Shown one piece after another: positions 26,237 to 34,322 of a stretch of 64,000 nucleotides of DNA. The position numbers were made by a program, and so were the translations under genes. The stretch lies in NCBI GenBank assembly GCA_947498765.1, contig CANMLG010000049.1, positions 1 through 64,000 on the forward strand, given 5' to 3'. Position 1 is the stretch's first letter. Each line of letters opens with the position of its first letter. The DNA comes from an uncultured Aquimarina sp. (lineage in GTDB: Bacteria > Bacteroidota > Bacteroidia > Flavobacteriales > Flavobacteriaceae). Below the pieces are notes generated by a model. That model was not told the DNA's origin, ran no database searches, and saw nothing but the letters and a program-made list of their open reading frames with translations.

Positions 26237-27539
26237 TTCTAAATTCACATATCGACACCTTAAAAATTATTTGAATGATGTACTTTCAAATAAGGAGCGA
26301 AATGCGCTTGAAAAAAAAGCACTACAAGATCCTTTTGATGCTGATGCTTTAGAAGGTTTAGAAACTCTTTCTGCTCAAGAATTAGATACCGATATGGTTT
26401 TTTTAAAACAAGCTTTAACTAACAGAACCAAAAAAACGCGGAGATCATTTCCAATTTTTAAAATTGCAGCTTCTATACTATTAGTTGTTGGATTAGGAAG
26501 CTTGTTGTATACCATAAACACCTCAAAAAATGCTCACCAAAAATTAACCAAAATAGAAGATTCCAAAGAAAATTCTGATTATGTTTTCATTGATCCGAGA
26601 GACACTCATTTTGACACGCTACCACCTCAAATAGATTCAACACAAATAGTAGTTCAAGATCAAAATTTTGACATTGATTATAGTGTAAAGGAAGAAAACA
26701 TTTCAATTACACCTCATAAAACTCCGAAATCAGTTCTAGAAACTAAAAACAAAAAAGCAGCATCCAACAAAATAAAGTCGTCTGACATTATTAAGGATGA
26801 AGAAATTACAATAAAAGCTATAACCAAAAAAAATATTGACACCATTCAGGTTTCAGGTATTGTTACTGATAGCAATGGAACACCTTTACCTGGTGCCGAA
26901 ATAAAAATTATAGGTACCAACATTACAACTACAACAGACTTTGATGGAAAATTCACGCTAATTTCTCCCAAAAAGGCTTCATTAGCTATTAATTATATTG
27001 GATTCAAAAAAACGGCTATTCGTGCAGAGGACCAAATAGCAATCATATTACACGAAGATATTTCTGAATTAGAAGAAGTACAGATTATAGGTTATAGTGC
27101 TACAAAAAGAGCAGAACAAACAGGAGTAATTAGTTCAATAAAATCAGAAAAAATACAACAATCTAAAGCAATTGTTATTGAAGAAACCCTGAGCGAAAAA
27201 GTTGCTGGAGTGCAAGTTGAGGCTTCTCCCCAACAAGATTCAGAAACTATGCAGGCAGCTTCAATTCCTCCAAACGGATCAATAGATGCCTTTAAAACTT
27301 GGGTCTATAAACAACTTGATCCATCAATTTTTAAAGCAAATAAGTCCTATAGCATTAACACTTCATTTACCGTAAACACAAAGGGTGGAATTTCAAACAT
27401 TAAAATACTTACCAAACTTGACCGTTCAATTAAAAAAGAATTCAAAAAAGCGCTATTATCAAGTCCCAATTGGAAACCTGCCTATAAAAATGCTGAAGCT
27501 ATAGAAGAAGAAGTTAGACTTGTTTTTAAAATCAATTAA
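26229..27539 (+). CDS. Anti-sigma-like protein with carboxypeptidase-regulatory and TonB-C-like parts (module 2)
   Basis: 436 aa. N-terminal anti-sigma-like part (YLNDVLSNKERNALEKKALQ), membrane helix at about 78-95 (IFKIAASILLVVGLGSLL), then a periplasmic region: a CarboxypepD-regulatory fold (about 208-285: VSGIVTDSNGTPLPGAEIKI, TTDFDGKFTLI), a SusC-plug-like segment (ISELEEVQIIGYSATKRAEQ, EKVAGVQVEAS) and a C-terminal TonB-C-like domain (YSINTSFTVNTKGGISNIKI ... VRLVFKIN). It is probably the membrane anti-sigma of the preceding gene. The combination resembles parts of a TonB receptor and of TonB fused into one regulator. Confidence 0.75.
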   Translation: MSDSKFTYRHLKNYLNDVLSNKERNALEKKALQDPFDADALEGLETLSAQELDTDMVFLKQALTNRTKKTRRSFPIFKIAASILLVVGLGSLLYTINTSKNAHQKLTKIEDSKENSDYVFIDPRDTHFDTLPPQIDSTQIVVQDQNFDIDYSVKEENISITPHKTPKSVLETKNKKAASNKIKSSDIIKDEEITIKAITKKNIDTIQVSGIVTDSNGTPLPGAEIKIIGTNITTTTDFDGKFTLISPKKASLAINYIGFKKTAIRAEDQIAIILHEDISELEEVQIIGYSATKRAEQTGVISSIKSEKIQQSKAIVIEETLSEKVAGVQVEASPQQDSETMQAASIPPNGSIDAFKTWVYKQLDPSIFKANKSYSINTSFTVNTKGGISNIKILTKLDRSIKKEFKKALLSSPNWKPAYKNAEAIEEEVRLVFKIN

Positions 27540-28329
27540 TTTCTTTTAACATTTTTTTTGCTGCTTCACTTTTATATTGTGATGGATGCCGAATTACTAA
27601 ATTTAAAGTTTCTTCCAACTTTATCTTCTCTTCCATTTTAAGATACACTAAAGATTTATACCACAAAGCTTTAGGAGCATCTATAGATTCTGACGTCAAT
27701 AATTTGTCAAAATTTGTAAGTGCTAATTCGGGTTGATTAAGCTGTAAATAGGACATTCCGATATAGGTATAAGCTATTGGATTCGCATCTTTATATTGAT
27801 TCAAATATTCTTTTAAAATAGTTACTGTTTTGGTATAATCTTGCTTTTTAAAAGCATTAATTCCTTTATCAAAGTCACTATTTATTTGAGTCCCTCGGGT
27901 AGTAAATGAAGGCAGTTCATTTTCATTATAATACTGCTCAAATAATTCGTTATAACTCTTTTTACCATATAAAGTAACCAAACTAAAAAGAAGCAAAAAA
28001 CTAGCCGCTACTACTAAACCATATTTAAAAAAATTAGGCTTCTTTTTTTTAATAAAAACTGTTCTCGCTTTTACTAATTTATTTTCAATTTCAATGGCCT
28101 CATCTGACTTAAAATAAGCCTCTAGCGCTTGTTTATCTTTAGGATTAAAACTGTTAGTTGAGGTATCCCACGAACGAGTATTGAAATGTAAGTTTATGGA
28201 TTTATGCACCGCTACTTCTTCACGTAATTCGGCATTGTTTTTTAATTCCGATTCAAAAAGTGCTTTTTGATCAGCGGTCATACTGCCGTTTAAATAAGCT
28301 TCTATTTTTAGATATATTTCTTCTTCCAT
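27532..28329 (-). CDS. Membrane TPR protein, probable anti-sigma factor (module 3)
   Basis: 265 aa. The N-terminus (YLNGSMTADQKALFESELKN) matches the cytoplasmic part of Bacteroidota anti-sigma proteins. One membrane helix at about 124-142 (YGLVVAASFLLLFSLVTLYG) is followed by periplasmic TPR-like repeats (ANPIAYTYIGMSYLQLNQPE, DAPKALWYKSLVYLKME). The stop of the sigma gene and this start share bases in TAATG, so they are coupled. Its tail overlaps the convergent gene ending at 27539 by 8 bases. It is the probable partner of the sigma factor encoded just before it and of the divergent CHAT locus. Confidence 0.8.
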   Translation of the reverse strand: MEEEIYLKIEAYLNGSMTADQKALFESELKNNAELREEVAVHKSINLHFNTRSWDTSTNSFNPKDKQALEAYFKSDEAIEIENKLVKARTVFIKKKKPNFFKYGLVVAASFLLLFSLVTLYGKKSYNELFEQYYNENELPSFTTRGTQINSDFDKGINAFKKQDYTKTVTILKEYLNQYKDANPIAYTYIGMSYLQLNQPELALTNFDKLLTSESIDAPKALWYKSLVYLKMEEKIKLEETLNLVIRHPSQYKSEAAKKMLKEIN

Positions 28330-28895
28330 TATTTTGCCAAATTAGTATACCTTGTATCTTTTTTTACAAGTGCTGCTAAACTTTTTTTACATTTAAACAC
28401 ACGCTGAAAAGCTACATTTTCGGAAGCATAATTAAATTTTTCTACAATTTCAGAATAGGGTGTTTTTTTAAAATACGCTTTTAATAATTTCTTACAATTT
28501 TCAGATAAAAGGGCTATCTTTTCTTCAAAAAGTTCCCAACGTTCTTGTTCTAAAATAAAATTACTATTGTCAGTCTCCTTATTATTTAGTTCTAATATCT
28601 GCTCGTTTCTTACCCTTTTTTTTCTAAACGACAACTCTTTCATCCATAAGTTTTTACAAACAACATATAGGTAACCTTCAAAACTGGATTTAATTTCAAA
28701 ATTTCTGACTTTTACACGTGCAGTCAATTGAAAAAGAGCGGTATGGAATATTTCTTCGGCATCTTCATAAGTACCGTTGTTAGATTTTATGTAGGAAACA
28801 ATATTAGAAAAGTTTTTTTCATATATCTTTAGAATGATTTTTTCTTTCCCAGACAAAAGTCCTTCTAAGTAAATTTGATTTTTATCTTTTTGCAT
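28329..28895 (-). CDS. ECF sigma factor (module 3)
   Basis: 188 aa from the ATG at 28895 (a TTG sits three bases upstream). Region 2 is visible in NGTYEDAEEIFHTALFQLTA and SSFEGYLYVVCKNLWMKEL; region 4 in YFKKTPYSEIVEKFNYASEN. This divergent subtype of ECF sigma is often found beside TPR/CHAT genes in Bacteroidota. It is transcribed away from the lipoprotein-CHAT genes, with 80 bases between start codons, so the intervening DNA probably holds a promoter it recognises. Confidence 0.82.
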   Translation of the reverse strand: MQKDKNQIYLEGLLSGKEKIILKIYEKNFSNIVSYIKSNNGTYEDAEEIFHTALFQLTARVKVRNFEIKSSFEGYLYVVCKNLWMKELSFRKKRVRNEQILELNNKETDNSNFILEQERWELFEEKIALLSENCKKLLKAYFKKTPYSEIVEKFNYASENVAFQRVFKCKKSLAALVKKDTRYTNLAK

Positions 28896-28975
28896 CAATA
28901 TTATAGTATTCTTTGGGTAAGAAAACAGTTTTGAATCAACAATGTTTAAAATATAACTCTTTAACTATAGAATTT

Positions 28976-29455
28976 ATGACTTATAAAAGCATTTTTTTTA
29001 AACTAACAGCTATCATTCTATTAATTAGCTGCTCTAATGATGATATTTTAATAGAAGACACTGATATAGCGACTTCGACATCACAGGTAACGCTTAATAA
29101 AATAAATATTAGCATATCAAATAACACATTAAACCATAACGAATTTAATAATAAAAATGATACTCCAATTTTTTTAAGACCATGCAATGAGTTTACGTAC
29201 CGGGAATTTTTACATAAATATAAAGAAGTAATTGCTCCTCAAGATACGCCAACGTACTATCGGCAAGCTTTAATAAACAGAAGAGAAACGCAACTCAGAA
29301 TATATAGATCTGAAGGAGCGTGTTCCTCGATTAAAATTCCTTTAAAAATCGATATTTTTTACGATACTGCGGATCAATTGTTCAAAGAGATATGGTATTT
29401 TAAACCTGCAAAACCAGGTGGAGGCGAAGAACAAGATGACGTGGATTCTGATTAA
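28976..29455 (+). CDS. Lipoprotein with GGEEQDD-type tail, CHAT locus
   Basis: 159 aa from the ATG at 28976 (an upstream TTG at 28913 would place 21 non-hydrophobic residues before the signal). Signal and lipobox TAIILLISC with acidic residues right after the Cys (SNDD), which suits a Bacteroidota lipoprotein surface-export signal. It shares with the next gene an internal C-S-I-K-I-P type motif (ACSSIKIPLKIDIFY) and a C-terminal GGGEEQDDVDSD. I do not recognise a family. It is probably the first gene of the transcript that includes the second lipoprotein and the CHAT gene. Confidence 0.75.
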   Translation: MTYKSIFFKLTAIILLISCSNDDILIEDTDIATSTSQVTLNKINISISNNTLNHNEFNNKNDTPIFLRPCNEFTYREFLHKYKEVIAPQDTPTYYRQALINRRETQLRIYRSEGACSSIKIPLKIDIFYDTADQLFKEIWYFKPAKPGGGEEQDDVDSD

Positions 29456-29478
29456 AAATTAACATTAAAAAATTTACA

Positions 29479-29973
29479 ATGCTCAAAAAAATAACACAAA
29501 CTATGGCTATACTGCTAACTATTATTAGTTGTACCGCTGAAGATCATTTTGAAGATGTTACTGATAGTAATAATTTAATTATATCCAAAAACTCACAAAA
29601 AAAACAAATTCCTGTATTTTGCTCTCATGAATACCAGCAATTTATGCATGTATATACAGAGACCACATTAATTAAAATAGCTCTACCAATTTCCATTACC
29701 TCAGATACTGATCGCTTAAACCCTGTAACCAAAGTGAATTCTATAAAAAAGTCGCTACCCATCAAGGACTTTAAAAAAGTACTAGAACAAAGGCATAAAT
29801 TAAAAAAGAAATATGATACAATGGGTAATTGTCCTAGTATAAAAATACCCAAAACAAAAAAAATACAATATAATACAAAACTAAAAGCGTACATCGAATA
29901 TTGGGAAAAAAAGGTTGGAGTTCCTGCTCCCAGAGGAGGTGAAGAGCAAGATGATTTAGATTCTCCCGATTAA
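29479..29973 (+). CDS. Second lipoprotein with GGEEQDD-type tail, CHAT locus
   Basis: 164 aa. Lipobox MAILLTIISC followed by TAEDHFED, again acidic after the Cys. It has NCPSIKIPKTKKIQYN and ends RGGEEQDDLDSPD, matching the preceding protein at those two places but little in between, so they are diverged paralogues. It lies 23 bases after the first lipoprotein gene and 28 bases before the CHAT gene. The function is unknown; conserved tail and position suggest a partner or target of the CHAT protein. Confidence 0.75.
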   Translation: MLKKITQTMAILLTIISCTAEDHFEDVTDSNNLIISKNSQKKQIPVFCSHEYQQFMHVYTETTLIKIALPISITSDTDRLNPVTKVNSIKKSLPIKDFKKVLEQRHKLKKKYDTMGNCPSIKIPKTKKIQYNTKLKAYIEYWEKKVGVPAPRGGEEQDDLDSPD

Positions 29974-30001
29974 CATTCGGTTCATTAATAACGCTTAACA
30001 A

Positions 30002-32797
30002 TTGTTTATTAAAAAACTTTTATTGTTCGTATTTATTTTTTTGATTGAAGAAAGTTCATTTTCTCAAACAAGTAATAATACTATTGATTTATACAATAAA
30101 AATGAAAGTATTACTGAGAAGATAATCAAATCGGAGGCTTTACTCAAAAATTTTTCAAATAGAAAAGCTTATGCTGAAAAAGAAAAATTTATTGATCAGT
30201 ACGCCAAATGGTTATATAAAAACAAACAATATGTAAAGGCTGTTGAACTAAAAAAATACCGCTCTAGTACTCCAATAATTGACACCTTACTTTTTTGCAA
30301 TCAATTGTTTTATGTAGGCTTATGCGAATATAAAATCAAACATTATGATCAGGCTATTAAAACCTTTGATGTATTAACTTCATTAGCCCATACAAAAAGC
30401 AATTTATTAATTGCAAAATCCTACACCGAATTAGGCCGCTGTTACAATAAAAAAGGGGATTACTTTAATGCTATTAAAAATTACCAATTAGGACAATCCC
30501 TTTTAATTAAAAACAACGAACTGAACAGACTACTTATAAACTATATAAATACGAGTCAAGCTTACGTAAATTTAGAAACAAAAAACAGTTATTTTGAATC
30601 ATTAAAGTATCAACTTAAAGCAGATTCTCTATCAAAAAAAATAAAAACACAAAACAAGTATACATATTACATAAAAAAAGGGATTGCTCGGTTTTATAAT
30701 AGAGATGAAACTTTAGATATCAATACCGCTTCTTTTTATTATCATCAAGCTTTAAAAATTGCAAAAAAGTTACAAGATTCATTCAAAATTGCCGAAATAC
30801 ATAGCCATTTAGGAAATCTTTATAACACGACCAATCCAACATTAAGCATAAAATTTCAATCAAAAAGCTTAGTGTTTTCCAACCAAAAAGATAGTATTCA
30901 AAATTATGCTATACATGCAAATTTAGGATTTGCACATATGCTTAACGAAGATTTTGACACTTCTTTAAAGCATTACTTTACTGCTATTGAATATATCACA
31001 GGATTTGAAATTCAACAACTAGCCTATTTATTAAACAAAAGAAAAAGCATAACGCGACAACATAATACAGATTATCTTTTAAAAGTATTAAAAGAGTTAG
31101 CTACTTTATATTTAAAAAAATACAATAAAGACTGTAACCAAATTCATTTAAAAAACTGTTTAGAATTATACCATTTTGCTGATCAAATTTTAGAATTGAT
31201 TCGCACTCAAAGTAATGAGCTTAAATCTAAACTTTTTTGGCGTAAACAAAGTGCAGAAGTGTATAGTAAAGCCATTGAGATTTGTTATTTATTAAAAAAA
31301 CCTAATCAAGCCTTTTACTTTATGGAAAAAAGCAAGGCGTTGCTATTAATTGAGAATGTAAAATCACAACACTTAAAACAGTCACTAAAAATACATCCTT
31401 ACTTAATTGAAAAAGAAAACCTACTAAAAAAAGAAATTTATCAATTAGAAAAAAACAACCAAAACCCTAAACATAAAGATTCGGTCAATTTAATTTTATT
31501 TTCAAAACAACGACACCTCAAAAACGTGCAAGATAGTATTGAATTTGAGTTATCAAAATACCCACATACACCATATAAAATTGATGTTATAAGTTTGGCA
31601 GAAACGCAACAAACGCTAAAGGAGAATGAAGTTCTTATTGAATATAGCATTAACACCTATAATGATCATGCTAAAATAACATCACAAAATAAATACCTAC
31701 ATATTATTCCAGAAAGTGACTATGGAATAAAAAAGGTGTATAATTCCTACGGAATACTAATTACACGCAATACAGTTGATTTTTTTAACATTAAAAACCC
31801 CTCAACATTACAAAAAGAACTTCAATCATTTACCACTAAAATTTCTAAACCATTTCAATTAAACCAAGATTTTTTAACCTATAAAAAACAAGCGCTACAG
31901 ATTTTTAAAAACTTATTTCCATCAAAAGATATTCTAGAAAAAATTAAAAATAAAAAGCTCACCATCATTCCCGATAGTTATTTAAACTACCTTTCTTTTG
32001 ATGCTTTATTGGTACAAGAAAATGAAAAAACAAACTATTTAATAGAACAAAATGAAATTAGCTATACCTATTCCAATACGTTTTTAAATCAAATTAAAAA
32101 ACAAAAACCAACATCAAATTTATCACTTCTTAGTGTTGCTCCTATACAATTTGATTATTTAAAATTAGCTAAATTAGATCACAGTAAAAACGAAATACAC
32201 CAACTTCAAAAACATTTCAAAAACACTGAATTTATTTTTAATAATGCTACAAAATCAAATTTTATTTCAGCCTTGCCAAAATATGATTTGATCCACCTTG
32301 CGACCCATGCCAATGCTCAAGATTCTATAGTACCTTGGATCGCTTTTCATAAAGAAAAACTGACATTAGACGAAATCTATTTGTATAAAAACAAAGCAAA
32401 ACTAGTAGTGTTAAGCGCATGCAACACTTTACTCGGAAAACAAGAACAAGGCGAAGGTGTAATGAGTTTAGCCAGAGGATTTTTCCATTCGGGAGCAGAA
32501 AGTGTAGTATCCTCCCTATGGAATGTAGACGACAAGGCAACTGCTAAAATAATGGATACTTTTTATGCACACTTAAAAAATGGAAAGTCTAAAGCTACTG
32601 CATTGAGAAATGCTAAATTAGCTTACCTCAAAAACCATAGCTTATCTGAAAGAGCACCTTACTATTGGGCTTCCTTAGTACTTTTAGGTAATAATGATCC
32701 TTTAATAAAATCTTTACATACAAATTGGTGGTATGGACTCCTCGCTATAGCAATTAGCCTTTTTATTATGGCGCTTTTCAAAAAATACATCTTTTAA
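30002..32797 (+). CDS. Secreted TPR protein with C-terminal CHAT (caspase-like) domain and membrane tail
   Basis: 931 aa starting at a TTG; no ATG lies near. Signal peptide LLLFVFIFLIEESSFSQ. Residues about 80-450 are TPR repeats (IAKSYTELGRCYNKKGDYFN, HANLGFAHMLNEDFDTSLKH). Residues about 530-905 hold a CHAT domain with the expected dyad: His near 769 in HLATHANAQD and Cys near 807 in VVLSACNTLLG, then GEGVMSLARGFFHSGAESVV. The last 25 residues (WWYGLLAIAISLFIMALFKK) form a membrane anchor. CHAT domains are caspase/separase-clan cysteine proteases. The topology puts the protease domain in the periplasm or envelope. The neighbouring sigma/anti-sigma pair probably controls it. Confidence 0.88.
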   Translation: MFIKKLLLFVFIFLIEESSFSQTSNNTIDLYNKNESITEKIIKSEALLKNFSNRKAYAEKEKFIDQYAKWLYKNKQYVKAVELKKYRSSTPIIDTLLFCNQLFYVGLCEYKIKHYDQAIKTFDVLTSLAHTKSNLLIAKSYTELGRCYNKKGDYFNAIKNYQLGQSLLIKNNELNRLLINYINTSQAYVNLETKNSYFESLKYQLKADSLSKKIKTQNKYTYYIKKGIARFYNRDETLDINTASFYYHQALKIAKKLQDSFKIAEIHSHLGNLYNTTNPTLSIKFQSKSLVFSNQKDSIQNYAIHANLGFAHMLNEDFDTSLKHYFTAIEYITGFEIQQLAYLLNKRKSITRQHNTDYLLKVLKELATLYLKKYNKDCNQIHLKNCLELYHFADQILELIRTQSNELKSKLFWRKQSAEVYSKAIEICYLLKKPNQAFYFMEKSKALLLIENVKSQHLKQSLKIHPYLIEKENLLKKEIYQLEKNNQNPKHKDSVNLILFSKQRHLKNVQDSIEFELSKYPHTPYKIDVISLAETQQTLKENEVLIEYSINTYNDHAKITSQNKYLHIIPESDYGIKKVYNSYGILITRNTVDFFNIKNPSTLQKELQSFTTKISKPFQLNQDFLTYKKQALQIFKNLFPSKDILEKIKNKKLTIIPDSYLNYLSFDALLVQENEKTNYLIEQNEISYTYSNTFLNQIKKQKPTSNLSLLSVAPIQFDYLKLAKLDHSKNEIHQLQKHFKNTEFIFNNATKSNFISALPKYDLIHLATHANAQDSIVPWIAFHKEKLTLDEIYLYKNKAKLVVLSACNTLLGKQEQGEGVMSLARGFFHSGAESVVSSLWNVDDKATAKIMDTFYAHLKNGKSKATALRNAKLAYLKNHSLSERAPYYWASLVLLGNNDPLIKSLHTNWWYGLLAIAISLFIMALFKKYIF

Positions 32798-32848
32798 TCA
32801 ATTGATTGAATAACGAACTTAATTAACTTGAATGCGAAAGAAATTTAG

Positions 32849-33118
32849 TTAGGATTTTATATCAAGAATCATCTTGTTTTTGGAGTATTTCCTGATTTTT
32901 TTCATTTAGGTTTTTATTAGACTAATGGTGTAAATAACCTTTCTTATTTCTAAAGAAAAATCAAAGAATACAGTAAATTCTTCCCAATTATTTTGCCATA
33001 ATTGTACCTCATATGGATATTTACCTTTCCTTTTTTGGGCAAATCGATCAAGTTCAGCTTTGGCTATACTGGTTTTTTACTTTTTCGATTGTAACCCATT
33101 GCGTACATTATCACTGTT
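32849..33118 (-). mobile_element. IS256-family transposase remnant
   Basis: Translating the minus strand gives KGKYPYEVQLWQNNWEEFTV then FFDFSLEIRKVIYTISLIKT, a stop, and MKKIRKYSKNKM. This follows the conserved C-terminal part of IS256-family transposases (the NWDEL..FF-EIRK-IYTTNLIE-KIRK-KNK pattern). Stops and frameshifts break it and both ends are missing, so it is dead. A plus-strand reading frame at 33013-33204 is its shadow. Confidence 0.75.
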
Positions 33119-33208
33119 ACGATAACCCTTTTAAAGTAACCCAAAATGAGCATCTATTTATACTTGGAGCATTACTTCTAAAGCAGCACTGTAGCACTGT
33201 GTAAATCT

Positions 33209-33292
33209 TTAAAATAGATTACTTAAATCTTCTTCTGTATTTGAGCCTCCCAATAGACCTCTTTTTAAAAATTGTTTGTTTAAATCATCCAT
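33209..33292 (-). CDS. Very short peptide with GLLGGS motif
   Basis: A 27-residue frame: MDDLNKQFLKRGLLGG, then SNTEEDLSNLF. A GG pair follows a basic/hydrophobic segment, as in leader peptides, and it lies in the same orientation as, and downstream of, the RiPP-like peptide gene at 33382-33525, although a terminator separates them. It could be a minimal or truncated peptide gene left between two IS remnants, or chance. Confidence 0.3.
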   Translation of the reverse strand: MDDLNKQFLKRGLLGGSNTEEDLSNLF

Positions 33293-33325
33293 AATAAAAA
33301 TACTGTGCTATAAAGTTATACAAAA

Positions 33326-33358
33326 AATTAGGCGTAGTTTTAAAACCACGCCTAATTT
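33326..33358 (-). terminator. Terminator of the minus-strand RiPP-like peptide gene
   Basis: On the minus strand AAATTAGGCGTGG pairs with CTACGCCTAATTT across a TTTTAAAA loop, and the sequence continues as a T run. It lies about 25 bases after the stop of the 47-residue peptide gene. Confidence 0.85.
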
Positions 33359-33381
33359 CTGTTTACACAGTTTTTAGGACA

Positions 33382-33525
33382 CTAAAGATTAAATGGTTTA
33401 ACTTTTGGCAATTCAATTACTTTTTGTATCGCTCCACTACCATCAATTATTGTTGCTCCCTTAATACTTTTTTGTTGGTTTTTTCCTAAAACTTGTACTT
33501 TTTTTGAATTTAAAAAATCTTTCAT
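33382..33525 (-). CDS. RiPP precursor-like peptide, 47 aa
   Basis: 47 aa: MKDFLNSKKVQVLGKNQQKS leads into IKGATIIDGSGAIQKV and ends VIELPKVKPFNL. The pattern leucine-glycine-Lys, then QQKSIKGA, resembles the Bacteroidota class I bacteriocin/RiPP leader (L-x-K-x-E-Q-K-x-I-x-G-G), here with GA in place of GG. The gene has its own terminator and a TATGTTTA -7-like box about 30 bases upstream. No modifying enzyme other than the radical SAM gene 1 kb away is visible. It is too short for routine gene finders. Confidence 0.6.
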   Translation of the reverse strand: MKDFLNSKKVQVLGKNQQKSIKGATIIDGSGAIQKVIELPKVKPFNL

Positions 33526-34322
33526 AATGATTTAAAATTTAAATAGTTAAAATTTAAATAAACATATCACAGTTTCTTTATTTTACGTCACAAAAAAAAG
33601 CTAATAAAAAGCTAAAAAAAATTAAATATTTTCTATAGCCAAATTTGCGGTTATTCTATTGCTTTTTTAGGCTCTTTGTTTTAGTTACTTTGATAATTTT
33701 CAGAGTTTCAATGTCTGGATTAACACCTCTAGATAATATTATTTCAGAGAGTTATTTAATCCACTTATGTCGGTGTTTTCATCTTTATAATAAAGTTTTT
33801 AAGAGTATCGCAACAACAGGAAAATCAACTATGGGTTGATTTTATGGTTTTTAAACTTCATATTATCATTAATCATAAAGTGGATGAACTAAATTTTACA
33901 ATTGTTTAAGCCAATATAGATGATAGAACTCCTTTAGAAAATAAAGATTTCATGCCTAAAATATTTGTCAAGTAGAGCATTCTAGATATAGAAGCTTTGG
34001 GAACTTTATCTCAAATATGGTGGCTGGTCTAATTACATATAGTTGCTTACCGAAGAAACCTAGTCTAATATATCAAACTTAAAAAATAATCAATTAACTA
34101 TTTTTTAATCGAACTCAGGTTTTTAACCAAAAATGGAAATTCATAGTACACCCAGAAAAATAAATTATACCTTTTTTAACATTTCAATGAAGTAAGATTT
34201 TGCAATCGAAAGAACATAACACTGTACACAAGTGATTAATTTTTTCACAAGAATCGCTGCGCAGCTAAAGGAGGAAGCCGAAAACCCTTTAATAGAGTAG
34301 GTAAAATATTAATTTAAATATT
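33526..34322. other. Leader region of the RiPP locus
   Basis: Apart from the IS982 remnant this 800-base stretch has no coding frame. The 120 bases before the precursor gene hold a GCTGCGCAGC palindrome at 34256-34265 and an AAAGGAGG string at 34267-34274 about 50 bases before the ATG, too far to act as its ribosome site. No TAnnTTTG box was seen, so the promoter of the radical SAM operon is not identified. Confidence 0.5.
33640..34126 (+). mobile_element. IS982-family transposase remnant
   Basis: In two or three frames the plus strand reads NKVFKSIATTGKSTMG, stop, FYGF; then NIDDRTPLENKDFMPKIF; then NMVAGLITYSCLPKKPSLIY before a stop at 34080-34082. These follow the order of conserved IS982 transposase segments (HKVF-GLA-RGKSS-GWFYGFK; N-DDR-PL-N; NL-GLIAY-PKKPS). 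Several stops and frameshifts and the missing N-terminal half show it is inactive. The end TTTTTTAATCGAACTCAGGT at 34101-34120 looks like the IS inverted repeat. Confidence 0.75.

Noticed and set aside
30002..32797. Type III-E CRISPR (Craspase/TPR-CHAT) partner
   Set aside because: No gRAMP/Cas7-11, csx30 or CRISPR array lies near, and the protein has a signal peptide and membrane tail.
33013..33204. 63-aa plus-strand frame with hydrophobic segments
   Set aside because: The opposite strand translates as IS256-family transposase, so this is its shadow.
33645..33839. 64-aa plus-strand frame
   Set aside because: Its second half is IS982 transposase sequence in frame (NKVFKSIATTGKSTMG); it is part of the remnant, not a separate gene.
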